Positions 35,290 through 43,840 of a stretch of DNA of 64,000 nt are shown here, piece after piece. The position numbers and the translations under genes are program-made. The stretch's first letter is position 1. The number at the start of each line of letters is the position of its first letter. Location of the stretch: the NCBI GenBank assembly GCA_023511795.1, contig JAIMAU010000004.1, positions 62,001-126,000 of the forward strand. Reading direction: 5' to 3'. The notes below the pieces were generated by a model. The model worked only from the letters and a program-made list of their open reading frames with translations. It was not told the origin of the DNA and did no database searches. This stretch comes from Armatimonadota bacterium (GTDB lineage Bacteria; Armatimonadota; UBA5829; DTJY01).

Positions 35290-37587
35290 TTATTGAGAGT
35301 GATAGTTTGCCAAATAATTCGGAATATTAGCCATAGCTGGTTGATGTTCAGAAGGTCGGAGGCTCATCTCAACAGCAACCGTGGTCCCGCCGTGGCCAGT
35401 AGCCAAATATACTTTATCTGCAACAGTTAGAACAGCTTTATAGCCCATTCCCAACGTCCCAGCAGTTGAGTATCCTTTGACCAGCGCTACTTCAGGGAGA
35501 ACTAATGCTTCTATGCCGGGACCACGGTCAGCGACCACAAACATTAGCCTATCATCTAACCTATGGAGCGATGCTGTACCTGAACCTGCATGTTTGAGGG
35601 CATTAGTTGTCAACTCACCCACACAAAGAACAAAGTCATAAATTCGAGATTGGTCCATCCCTTCAGTCTCTGCCAATTTGGCCACTTCATGTCTAATTAC
35701 TCCTAAATCCTTACCACTTTTTATTTCCCATGATGCAATTGGTTTCCCAGCAATCTTTTCAATCTCTTCCTTTTCCGAGATTACAAGTTTCCCTTGGGTT
35801 GCTGCCAAAATAGTTTTCCGGTAGAACTCCCTCTTCTGCCTCTCCAATTCAAGCCGTCGCTCCTCTGCCTTTACACGCTCAGTAATATCAAGCAAGGTGC
35901 CGATAATCGCAGGCTTACCTTTAAATGTGGTACGCGTCCCATATACTTCAACATCTATGATACTCCCGTCTTTTTTTAGGCCCTTAAATGTGTAGTGGAT
36001 GCTTTTCACTTCGCCTTTTATTCGCTTGCTTATGTTTTCTGCAACGAGAGCTCTACTCTCTGGAGCCGTTAGGTCTATTGCGGTTTTCTTTTCAATAATT
36101 TCATCAGGGGTATAACCAAATATTTCCGCAGCCCTCGGATTTACATATATTAACTTTCCGTTTTGGATTATGTAAACTCCAACTAGCGATTCTTCAACCA
36201 AACTCCTATACTTTGACTCAGCTTCCATAAGTGCTTCCTCGGTCTTTTTCCGGTCGAGCGCATTCGCCAGTATTTCGCCTAAAATTTTAAGGAGCACAAC
36301 CGAGTCCTCAGACCATGTCTTCTCCTCCTTAACAGTCTCAAAACCTAGAAAACCAATGCTTACGCCCTGAGATATCATGGGTAAGGCAATAAATGACTTG
36401 ACATCTTCTGATTCGAACACTTCCCTTTCTTTTGCATACTCCGGTGGCATTTCGCTAACGCGTGGTATAATGACCGGCTCGTACCCTGACAATCCTTTTT
36501 TCATAAGTGGGTAATCCTCAACTCTCATATTCTGAAAAAGATGAATTGTAGGCTCTACCCCTTCAGCACACCACTCGTACACATTGCTTACAGTCTTGCC
36601 GTCCTCGCTTATCAAGAATACAAAACTGCGGTCAGCACCAATAAAACTACCAATTACTCCCAAAGCTCGGTTGATACCTGCGTCAATCTCCTCGGGCGGA
36701 AGGTTTATGAACTTCGTGGATAACTCTACAATGACACGTTCAAGCTCCATCCTATATTTCAGTTGCTCTTCAACGTTCTTCCGCTCCGTCATATCTCGGG
36801 AAATTCCACGCAACCCAATTATTTTGCCATTTTCATCAAACATCGGCCTAGCATTCGTCTCAAGAAAGCGAATCGACCCATCTTTATGAAGAAATCTTGT
36901 TTGAATGCTTGTAATTTCTCTATTTTCTCGAATCGCTGATAAAAAAATTTGCTCAACATGTTCCCGGTCAGTAGGAATAACAAAGTCAAAACCATTGCGC
37001 CCTATTGTTTCATTTGGCTTGTAACCCAATATTTGTTCCACAGCTGGATTGGTAAACTTGATTCGTCCGTCGACGTCGATTTCCCATACCCAATCTGAAA
37101 CACCTTCGACGACTTCGCGATATTGCGCTTCAGAAACTTCAAGAGACTTTGTTGCCCGCCAGGTTGAAGTGTAATCTTCATGTTGGACTACAACATTGCA
37201 AACCTTATCTTCAGCATCCTTAATGGCAAAAACAAACATTCGGAGAATTTTGCGGCTTGGGTGAACAGGAGAAATGTGCCGAACCCTAGCAAGGTCGTAT
37301 TCCATTATAAACTCAATAGACCCACCATCTTCGAAGACCTGCCTGATTTTAGATGCAAAGCCCTGTCGAATGATCTCATTGTCTTTGAAAATGTTGTATT
37401 TTCCAACAATTTCTTCATCGCTTTCAATGCCCAAAAGTCGCCTGCAAGCCTCATTTTCAAAAATTAGCATACCTTCTTTGTCCAGGATCCATATGCATAT
37501 CGGGCTGTGGCTTAAAACGGCAGAACAAATATTCTTAATGACGTCACCTACATTGGCTAGCTTGCACTTGTTACTTTTTTCGCTCAT
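35290..37587 (-). CDS. PAS-PAS-GAF-PAS sensor with RsbW-like ATPase domain
   Basis: A 765-residue signalling protein with no membrane segment. PAS domains lie at about 20-130, 150-270 (YREVVEGVSDWVWEIDVDGR) and 460-575 (YRSLVEESLVGVYIIQNGKL), with a GAF domain at about 290-450 (ELSTKFINLPPEEIDAGINR). The C-terminus (about 620-745) is an ATPase of the anti-sigma/RsbW type: FVLCVGELTTNALKHAGSG (N-box), VVADRGPGIEALVLPEVAL and GTLGMGYKAV. No HisKA phospho-acceptor helix is visible between PAS3 and the ATPase, so it may act as a serine kinase on an anti-sigma antagonist rather than as a classical histidine kinase. No partner sits beside it. The ribosome site before the ATG is weak. Confidence 0.85.
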   Translation of the reverse strand: MSEKSNKCKLANVGDVIKNICSAVLSHSPICIWILDKEGMLIFENEACRRLLGIESDEEIVGKYNIFKDNEIIRQGFASKIRQVFEDGGSIEFIMEYDLARVRHISPVHPSRKILRMFVFAIKDAEDKVCNVVVQHEDYTSTWRATKSLEVSEAQYREVVEGVSDWVWEIDVDGRIKFTNPAVEQILGYKPNETIGRNGFDFVIPTDREHVEQIFLSAIRENREITSIQTRFLHKDGSIRFLETNARPMFDENGKIIGLRGISRDMTERKNVEEQLKYRMELERVIVELSTKFINLPPEEIDAGINRALGVIGSFIGADRSFVFLISEDGKTVSNVYEWCAEGVEPTIHLFQNMRVEDYPLMKKGLSGYEPVIIPRVSEMPPEYAKEREVFESEDVKSFIALPMISQGVSIGFLGFETVKEEKTWSEDSVVLLKILGEILANALDRKKTEEALMEAESKYRSLVEESLVGVYIIQNGKLIYVNPRAAEIFGYTPDEIIEKKTAIDLTAPESRALVAENISKRIKGEVKSIHYTFKGLKKDGSIIDVEVYGTRTTFKGKPAIIGTLLDITERVKAEERRLELERQKREFYRKTILAATQGKLVISEKEEIEKIAGKPIASWEIKSGKDLGVIRHEVAKLAETEGMDQSRIYDFVLCVGELTTNALKHAGSGTASLHRLDDRLMFVVADRGPGIEALVLPEVALVKGYSTAGTLGMGYKAVLTVADKVYLATGHGGTTVAVEMSLRPSEHQPAMANIPNYLANYHSQ

Positions 37588-37701
37588 AAGGAAACAACTC
37601 GATTTCGGGATGTTTGTGCGGGCGGGAGTTGATATTTAAGTATACCCAATTTTGACAACATAAACGCTTGATTTGTCTGCTGAGATGAACCTAAAGCCCT
37701 A

Positions 37702-37730
37702 AGGACAACATGACTAATATTTGCTATAAT
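37702..37730 (+). promoter_or_regulatory. Extended -10 promoter for hypFCDE
   Basis: AGGACA (37702-37707), 17 bases, then TGCTATAAT with a perfect TATAAT at 37725-37730 and the TGn extension. Transcription would begin near 37737, which lies downstream of the first in-frame ATG (37710) of hypF and supports the second ATG at 37755. Confidence 0.55.
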
Positions 37731-37754
37731 TTATGGGTAGCTAAGAAAGCTCAA

Positions 37755-40055
37755 ATGAACATCCAGAGTACAAATCCGCAAATGCAGAGGCTCAGAATTA
37801 CTGTAAAGGGAATCGTCCAAGGGGTTGGATTCCGACCATTTATATATCACCTTGCGTGCAAGCATAGCTTAGCCGGTTGGGTTTGCAATACGAATGACGG
37901 CGTTTTAATTGAAGCAGAAGGCAACGAAGATAACCTCCAAGGATTTATGGAATCGGTCAAAACCGATGCCCCACCGCTTGCCGTAATTACAGATGTTTCT
38001 GCCGAACCTCTGCAACCCATTGGCGAATGCGAATTCATTATTCGCCACAGCCTAAGCAACTTCGAACCCCAGACAACCATCCCCCCAGACGTTGCTACAT
38101 GCGCAGATTGCCTTGCAGACATCTCAAACCCTGCCAACCGAAGATATCACTACCCTTTTACAAATTGCACAAACTGCGGCCCTCGATTCACAATAATAGA
38201 ACGAATACCCTACGATCGGCAAAATACAACAATGGCGGCCTTCGACATGTGCCCAGACTGCTTGGCTGAGTATGAGAACCCCAGCGACCGGCGATTTCAC
38301 GCCCAGCCAAATGCCTGTCCTGTGTGCGGGCCCCACCTTATCATAGACAGTCAGAAATATACCAATGACTCTGAAGCCATCTCCAAAGCAGCCGAGATAC
38401 TCCGCCGTGGAGAAATCCTTGCAATCAAGGGTCTTGGAGGATTTCATCTGGCTTGCGATGCCAGAAATACCAAAGCGGTAGGCACACTGAGAAAACGCAA
38501 GGGAAGAGCAAAGAAACCCTTTGCAGTAATGTGCGTTGATATCAATGAAGCCCGCCGAATTTGCGAAGTAGATCCAATTTCCGAAAAGCTACTTTTGTCA
38601 TTTGAACGGCCAATTGTAATCATGCAAGCGCGCACAAATAACGGGATATCCCCTGAAGTTGCACCAGGAAATAATACGCTTGGTGTGATGCTTCCATACA
38701 CTCCCCTCCACCATCTCCTACTTGCACAAAGCCCCCCAACGCTAGTAATGACTAGTGGAAACTTAAGCGAGGAACCAATAACTTACAAGGATGAGGATGC
38801 CAACCTCCGGCTGGGTCATATCGCCGACCATATCCTAATGCATAACCGTTCCATACACATGGCTTGCGATGATTCGGTGGCGCGAGCATTTTGTGATAAA
38901 CCTATGCTGCTCCGCCGTGCAAGAGGTTACGTTCCTCAACCTATTAAAATTGACTTTAAAACGCCAATGATATTAGCATGTGGGGGTGACCTCAAAAGCG
39001 CATTTTGTCTCACAAAAGGGGAACTTGCAATTCTAAGCCAGCACCTTGGCGATTTGGAAAACGCGCAGACAATCGAACACTATAATTCAGTCGTCAAGCA
39101 CTTTTGTGAGTTTTTTGATGTCAAACCAGAGATAATAGCTCACGATTTACATCCTGACTATCACTCTACAAGATTTGCTGAGTCGCTTCGATGCAAAAAA
39201 AAGATAGCGGTTCAGCATCACCACGCTCACATTGCAAGTTGTATGGCTGAAAATAATATATCTGGCAAAGTAATTGGAGTCGCTTTCGACGGCACAGGAT
39301 ATGGAACGGATGGCCAGATATGGGGGGGCGAATTCCTAATTGCAGATTTCAAAGATTTTCAGCGGGCGGCTCATTTGGCGTATATACCTATTCCGGGCGG
39401 CGAGGTAGCAATCAAAAAACCGTGCAGGATAGCAGCTGCATACCTTTTAAAAACCTTTGGTGATAGCGGCGAAAGAGTGGCTACCATGATAATGCCGTCA
39501 TTCACACCTAAAGAAACACAAGTTGTTAAAATGCAAATAGATAGAAATCTCAACGCACCGCTTACCTCAAGCATGGGAAGGCTTTTCGATGCAGTCTCGG
39601 CCCTTCTAGGAATATGCACGGAGGTTACTTACGAAGGCCAAGCGGCAATTGAGCTTGAGGCAGCGGCTAGCCCTAATGGCGAACCGTATAACTTTGAGCT
39701 TATAATTGGTAAAGAGGACACCATTGAAATTGATGTTCGGCAAATGCTTAAACAGATAGTATTCGAAATAGAAAAAGGAACGCCATCTAGCATAATATCT
39801 AGTCGTTTTCATGCAACTATCGCTGAAATCATAAGCATAGTCTGCGCAAAACTGCGTGACTGCACAAATCTGAACCGCGTTGTTTTAAGTGGCGGGGTCT
39901 TCCAAAATATGGTGCTCCTTGGACTTTCAACAAAGAAACTCGAAAAACGAGGATTCGAGGTATTCTGCCACGCGCTTGTCCCACCCAATGATGGAAGCAT
40001 CTCGCTTGGACAGGCTGTTATAGCAGCCGAAAGGTGGAATTGCCAATGTGCTTAG
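37755..40055 (+). CDS. hypF: HypF, carbamoyltransferase for NiFe-hydrogenase maturation
   Basis: A protein of about 766 residues that makes the carbamoyl group, from carbamoyl phosphate and ATP, that becomes the cyanide ligands of NiFe hydrogenase. Domains in order: acylphosphatase (RLRITVKGIVQGVGFRPFIY), two zinc fingers (CADCLADISNP...CTNCGPRF and CPDCLAEYENP...CPVCGPH), a YrdC-like domain (LRRGEILAIKGLGGFHLACD), and a C-terminal Kae1-like domain (HHHAHIASCM, VAFDGTGYGTDGQIWGGEFL, LSGGVFQNMVL). I start at 37755 because an extended -10 promoter lies between the two possible ATGs and the acylphosphatase domain begins soon after; 37710 is the alternative. It overlaps hypC by ten bases. Confidence 0.96.
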   Translation: MNIQSTNPQMQRLRITVKGIVQGVGFRPFIYHLACKHSLAGWVCNTNDGVLIEAEGNEDNLQGFMESVKTDAPPLAVITDVSAEPLQPIGECEFIIRHSLSNFEPQTTIPPDVATCADCLADISNPANRRYHYPFTNCTNCGPRFTIIERIPYDRQNTTMAAFDMCPDCLAEYENPSDRRFHAQPNACPVCGPHLIIDSQKYTNDSEAISKAAEILRRGEILAIKGLGGFHLACDARNTKAVGTLRKRKGRAKKPFAVMCVDINEARRICEVDPISEKLLLSFERPIVIMQARTNNGISPEVAPGNNTLGVMLPYTPLHHLLLAQSPPTLVMTSGNLSEEPITYKDEDANLRLGHIADHILMHNRSIHMACDDSVARAFCDKPMLLRRARGYVPQPIKIDFKTPMILACGGDLKSAFCLTKGELAILSQHLGDLENAQTIEHYNSVVKHFCEFFDVKPEIIAHDLHPDYHSTRFAESLRCKKKIAVQHHHAHIASCMAENNISGKVIGVAFDGTGYGTDGQIWGGEFLIADFKDFQRAAHLAYIPIPGGEVAIKKPCRIAAAYLLKTFGDSGERVATMIMPSFTPKETQVVKMQIDRNLNAPLTSSMGRLFDAVSALLGICTEVTYEGQAAIELEAAASPNGEPYNFELIIGKEDTIEIDVRQMLKQIVFEIEKGTPSSIISSRFHATIAEIISIVCAKLRDCTNLNRVVLSGGVFQNMVLLGLSTKKLEKRGFEVFCHALVPPNDGSISLGQAVIAAERWNCQCA

Positions 40056-40258
40056 CAGTGCCAATGAGAATTACTGAGATAAGCGGAAATATAGCAGTGG
40101 TCGAGCAGGAAGGAGTATCTCGCAGAGTAAGAATTGACTTTATACCTAATCTTCAAGTAGGCGACTACGTCCTAATACACGCTGGAATTGCGATAGAGCG
40201 ACTAAAAGCAGAAGAAGCCGAAGAAACACTCAAGGTAATTAGGACGTTGAACAAATGA
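40046..40258 (+). CDS. hypC: HypC/HupF, hydrogenase maturation chaperone
   Basis: A 70-residue chaperone that holds HypD and the hydrogenase large subunit while the Fe(CN)2CO group is built. It begins MCLAVPMRI, so the essential cysteine becomes N-terminal after methionine removal, and continues with a compact beta barrel (VRIDFIPNLQVGDYVLIHAG) and the final helix ERLKAEEAEETLKVI. This start is preferred to one four codons upstream because all family members begin MCLA and AGGTGG lies eight bases before it. The start lies inside hypF and the stop overlaps the hypD start (ATGA). Confidence 0.95.
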   Translation: MCLAVPMRITEISGNIAVVEQEGVSRRVRIDFIPNLQVGDYVLIHAGIAIERLKAEEAEETLKVIRTLNK

Positions 40259-41340
40259 GATACGTAGACGAATTTCGGGATTTTACGTTAGCTCGCACCA
40301 TAGTAGAGAACATCAACAGGATTGCCGCAAGGCCTCTAACGCTTATGGAAGTCTGCGGCACCCATACAATGGCAATCGCTAGGTTTGGAATTAGAAATCT
40401 CTTGCCTCCGAATATTAGATTGATTTCCGGTCCTGGATGCCCCGTGTGCGTTACTCCCCAGGCAATAATCGACTGCTTCATCGAGCTAGGTCGTGCCCCC
40501 AATGTTATCTTGGCAACCTTTGGGGATATGATTAAAGTTCCAGGTAGTCGAACAACGCTCGAAGCTGAGCGCGCACGTGGAATTGATGTTCGAGTAGTAT
40601 ATTCTCCGCTCGATTCTGTCATAATTGCCCGCGAGAATCCCGAAAAGCAAGTGGTATTTTTTGGTGTTGGCTTTGAGACGACAATCCCTGCAGTAGCACT
40701 TGCTGTTCTGGAAGCTAGGGAACTTAGGCTGAACAACTTTAGCATTCTATCAGCGCATAAGCTGATACCACCAGCAATGATGGCTCTCGCATGCGACCCA
40801 GAAGTTGCCATCGATGGATTCATTTGTCCGGGCCATGTGAGTGCAATCATCGGAAGTGCAGCCTACGAACCCATCACCAGCAAATATGGCATTCCATGCG
40901 TAATCTCTGGCTTCGAACCGCTCGATATCCTTCAGTCAATTTTCATATTGACCAGGCAAATAATTGAGGGACAAGCTAAGGTGGAGGTTCAATACTCAAG
41001 AGTAGTAACACGAGAGGGCAACCCAGCGGCGATTAAGTGTCTTAGACAAGTTTTCGAGCCGGACGATTCTGAATGGCGAGGATTAGGGATTATTACAGGA
41101 AGCGGCCTTCGACTCCGACATGAGTTTGCAGAGTTCGATGCATCAAGGTTTGTCAATAATCAAATCCTGCGACCTATAGAAAACAAAGCCTGCGAGTGCG
41201 GCTCAATACTTAAAGGATTGAAAACCCCTTCCAAATGCCAAGCATTCGGCAACAAATGTACACCAGAGCACCCTTTAGGCCCTTGCATGGTCTCAACTGA
41301 GGGCGCATGCTCAGCAGAATATAGGTACGCAACAAGATGA
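40255..41340 (+). CDS. hypD: HypD, iron-sulfur protein for Fe(CN)2CO assembly
   Basis: A 361-residue protein that forms the scaffold complex with HypC on which the iron centre is assembled. LMEVCGTHTMAI and SGPGCPVCVTPQ are the characteristic cysteine motifs of the first domains, GFETTIPAVALAVLEA and CPGHVSAIIGSAAYEPI follow, and the C-terminus carries the 4Fe-4S cysteine cluster (CECGSILKG, CQAFGNKCTPEHPLGPC). Length is normal. Its ATG overlaps the hypC stop and its stop overlaps the hypE start, each by four bases, so translation is coupled through hypFCDE. Confidence 0.97.
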   Translation: MRYVDEFRDFTLARTIVENINRIAARPLTLMEVCGTHTMAIARFGIRNLLPPNIRLISGPGCPVCVTPQAIIDCFIELGRAPNVILATFGDMIKVPGSRTTLEAERARGIDVRVVYSPLDSVIIARENPEKQVVFFGVGFETTIPAVALAVLEARELRLNNFSILSAHKLIPPAMMALACDPEVAIDGFICPGHVSAIIGSAAYEPITSKYGIPCVISGFEPLDILQSIFILTRQIIEGQAKVEVQYSRVVTREGNPAAIKCLRQVFEPDDSEWRGLGIITGSGLRLRHEFAEFDASRFVNNQILRPIENKACECGSILKGLKTPSKCQAFGNKCTPEHPLGPCMVSTEGACSAEYRYATR

Positions 41341-42350
41341 ACGACAACGTAATTCTTTTAGCCCACGGGGCAGGTGGCAAAAAAAGCGCAGAACTTATTC
41401 ACAGTTTGTTTCTCCAATACTTTGATAACCCGGTGCTCAATAACCTAGGCGACTCGGCAATCTTAAATGCAAGGCCAGGCCAACTTGCGTTTACAACCGA
41501 TTCTTTTGTAGTTGACCCACTTTTCTTTCCTGGCGGTGACATTGGGAAGCTAGCCGTTTGCGGTACCGTAAATGACCTTGCGGCAGTAGGAGCGCGCCCC
41601 ATAGCATTGAGCACCGCCTTCATTCTTGAGGAAGGTCTGAAGTTGGAAACTCTGGAGCAAGTTGTGGCCTCGATGGGAACAGTGACAGGCGAACTCGGCA
41701 TCTCAATAGTTGCAGGCGACACAAAAGTTGTGCCTCATGGCTCGGCAGACAAGATGTTTATAACCACGTCGGGCATCGGTTACCTGTCAGAAAACCAAAA
41801 ACCTCCAGCGCCCAACCGCGCAAAACCAGGCGACATAGTTCTAGTCAGTGGAACAATCGGCGAGCATGGCATGGCTGTAATGCTGGCAAGAGAGGGAATC
41901 GAGTTTTCTACAAACATCGAAAGCGATTGTGCGCCACTCTGGGGCTTGGTGTCTTCCATGCTGGAAACAGCGTCTGACATCCACTGCCTTCGCGACCCAA
42001 CACGCGGCGGACTGGCGGCAGCCCTAAATGAACTTGCTGTTCAGTCGGGTGTTTGTATCGAAATCGAGGAATCGGCAATTCCGGTAAACGAGGACGTTCG
42101 CGTGGCTTGTGAGCTACTCGGGATTGATCCCCTACATGTTGCGAATGAAGGTAAAATCATTGCTATTGTCCCTAAAGATGATGCAGAGGCAGTATTAGAA
42201 ACGATGAAAGCCCACCCTCTTGGCAAGCATGCTGAAATCATTGGCTGCGTTAAATCTTCCCCCGCCGGGCGTGTCCACCTTCGAACCCCGATGGGAACGC
42301 TACGCATCCTCGACATCCCTTCGGGAGACATCTTGCCAAGAATTTGTTGA
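41337..42350 (+). CDS. hypE: HypE, carbamoyl dehydratase in hydrogenase maturation
   Basis: A 337-residue PurM-like ATPase that dehydrates the carbamoyl group received from HypF into a thiocyanate on its C-terminal cysteine. ILLAHGAGGKKSAELIH opens it, FTTDSFVVDPLFFPGGDIGKL and CGTVNDLAAVGARP are ATP/Mg sites, LRDPTRGGLAAALNELA is the later nucleotide motif, and the protein ends GDILPRIC with the catalytic Cys as the last residue. Last gene of hypFCDE. HypA, HypB and hydrogenase structural genes are not in the window; the operon ends facing the metallopeptidase-like gene. Confidence 0.97.
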   Translation: MNDNVILLAHGAGGKKSAELIHSLFLQYFDNPVLNNLGDSAILNARPGQLAFTTDSFVVDPLFFPGGDIGKLAVCGTVNDLAAVGARPIALSTAFILEEGLKLETLEQVVASMGTVTGELGISIVAGDTKVVPHGSADKMFITTSGIGYLSENQKPPAPNRAKPGDIVLVSGTIGEHGMAVMLAREGIEFSTNIESDCAPLWGLVSSMLETASDIHCLRDPTRGGLAAALNELAVQSGVCIEIEESAIPVNEDVRVACELLGIDPLHVANEGKIIAIVPKDDAEAVLETMKAHPLGKHAEIIGCVKSSPAGRVHLRTPMGTLRILDIPSGDILPRIC

Positions 42351-42472
42351 CAGATAACAATAATATCAGCCTACGCAGCAAAATCAGCTATTCATTAGCC
42401 GAGGAATTACTGACTTAGACAGCAATCTATTATCGAAAATCTACCTTATATCTTTCAACATCAGCAGAAAGC

Positions 42473-43840
42473 TTAGGGTGCAGTACGGCTGTGGGTACTT
42501 GTAATACCTAACGCCTCCGACATATGAAATATATCACCTGGGGCGGGATGATTGATATCCACGGCCGCTTTAATCTGGTCCCGCTTCTCCCAATATGCCT
42601 GGATAAGCCGGGAATCCAACATGTTTTCAAACACGTTAGCAAACTCACTTTGCGTCTGCGACTTAAAACAAGTAAAATAATCACATAACGCCAGGGTCAA
42701 GAGATACTCATCGGGGGATGATTCAACCTGGGGAGATGCTCGCTGACTACACAGTGCTTCAACTAGGCGAGCAAATGCGCTGTCGCAGGTCCGATATAAG
42801 CTTGGATTTACTTGCTGAATTGCCTCAAACACATCGTCAAAACTGGTATACCAACCGTGATTGTATAGGATTAAAGCAATAATCCTCTCATTTTGCTTTA
42901 TTATATCTGCAGGTAGACTTCTAATCCTAAATATCCCATATGTGCTAGCCACGCTTGAACCATATAACTTTTTAAAGTACTCAAAATCTGACCCACTAGT
43001 TATCTCGGGTACGCCAGCTTGCTTCAACATAGAATATAAAAACAGGTTGGATGAATAACCAGGTGGGACTGTCTTTTCGACTATTATAAACCCATTTCTA
43101 GTGAACCATGAAAGCGCTTGCTCAGCCCACCTACCATAAAAATAGAAGCTAACCATATTTGCTATGCCTTCTTTATAGGTCATTGACATGTCGGGAATAG
43201 CTTCGATGAAGTAATGGTTTTCATCCGCACCATAATAATAGTTGCCATACATATGTGTGCGGTCTTCCGACAAATCCTGAGCATGCATCAATTCATGGCA
43301 AAAAGTCGCAAGAATTGAGCTAAAGTCCGGAAATTGCGAGGTGTCATTTAACCAATATGAACCAAAAGTTATACTGGGCGGGGCGGTATCCGTACCTGCG
43401 TACGAACAAGGCCAAGCATGACCACTATCCAGGCAAGCATCGTACCAAGTGGGGTTTGTGTTTGTGATTGAAGTATTCAAATCGTCAATGAAATATATGG
43501 TAACAGACTTTTCCGTAATACGCAGAAGTCTCTCGATAATATTCCTAAAATGATTGCAATCTGCCCCTGACACTGTGCCTCCACAAGCCGCTTTTATTAT
43601 TTTCCTAAACTTGTCACAAGATTGACCAGTATAAGGTGCGCCCGACCCGCTCCCATCCAACACCTGCTGAACGTTGATACGCTGGGCAGTCCCTGTAGTG
43701 GAATTCGGGTTTGCAACAAAACGGAAATCGAGTTTGCTCTTTATATATTGCACATCAGCAGCCTGCATAACATTCGCAAATATCATAATTAAGCAGACGG
43801 CGAAAAGAACCTTTAAAATTGTTGGCATGTGTTTTTTCAT
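42473..43840 (-). CDS. Exported HExxH metallopeptidase-like protein at the end of the YYxP operon
   Basis: A 455-residue secreted protein (signal peptide MKKHMPTILKVLFAVCLIMI, then FANVMQAA). Residues 179-186 read TFCHELMH: an HExxH zinc motif at 182-186, and MTYKEGIANMVSFYFYGRW supplies Glu224 38 residues on, spacing that suits a gluzincin-type third ligand. I match it to no named peptidase family. Several cysteine pairs (about residues 75-95 and 136-145) suggest disulfides. The ATG overlaps the stop of the preceding YYxP gene by four bases (ATGA) with GGAGG six bases upstream, so it is the last gene of that operon. It may process or anchor the YYxP proteins, as inference. Proteolytic activity is unproven. 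Confidence 0.75.
   Translation of the reverse strand: MKKHMPTILKVLFAVCLIMIFANVMQAADVQYIKSKLDFRFVANPNSTTGTAQRINVQQVLDGSGSGAPYTGQSCDKFRKIIKAACGGTVSGADCNHFRNIIERLLRITEKSVTIYFIDDLNTSITNTNPTWYDACLDSGHAWPCSYAGTDTAPPSITFGSYWLNDTSQFPDFSSILATFCHELMHAQDLSEDRTHMYGNYYYGADENHYFIEAIPDMSMTYKEGIANMVSFYFYGRWAEQALSWFTRNGFIIVEKTVPPGYSSNLFLYSMLKQAGVPEITSGSDFEYFKKLYGSSVASTYGIFRIRSLPADIIKQNERIIALILYNHGWYTSFDDVFEAIQQVNPSLYRTCDSAFARLVEALCSQRASPQVESSPDEYLLTLALCDYFTCFKSQTQSEFANVFENMLDSRLIQAYWEKRDQIKAAVDINHPAPGDIFHMSEALGITSTHSRTAP

Noticed and set aside
42349-42380. TTGACA just after hypE
   Set aside because: No -10 hexamer stands 16-18 bases downstream on the plus strand, and no gene follows in that direction.
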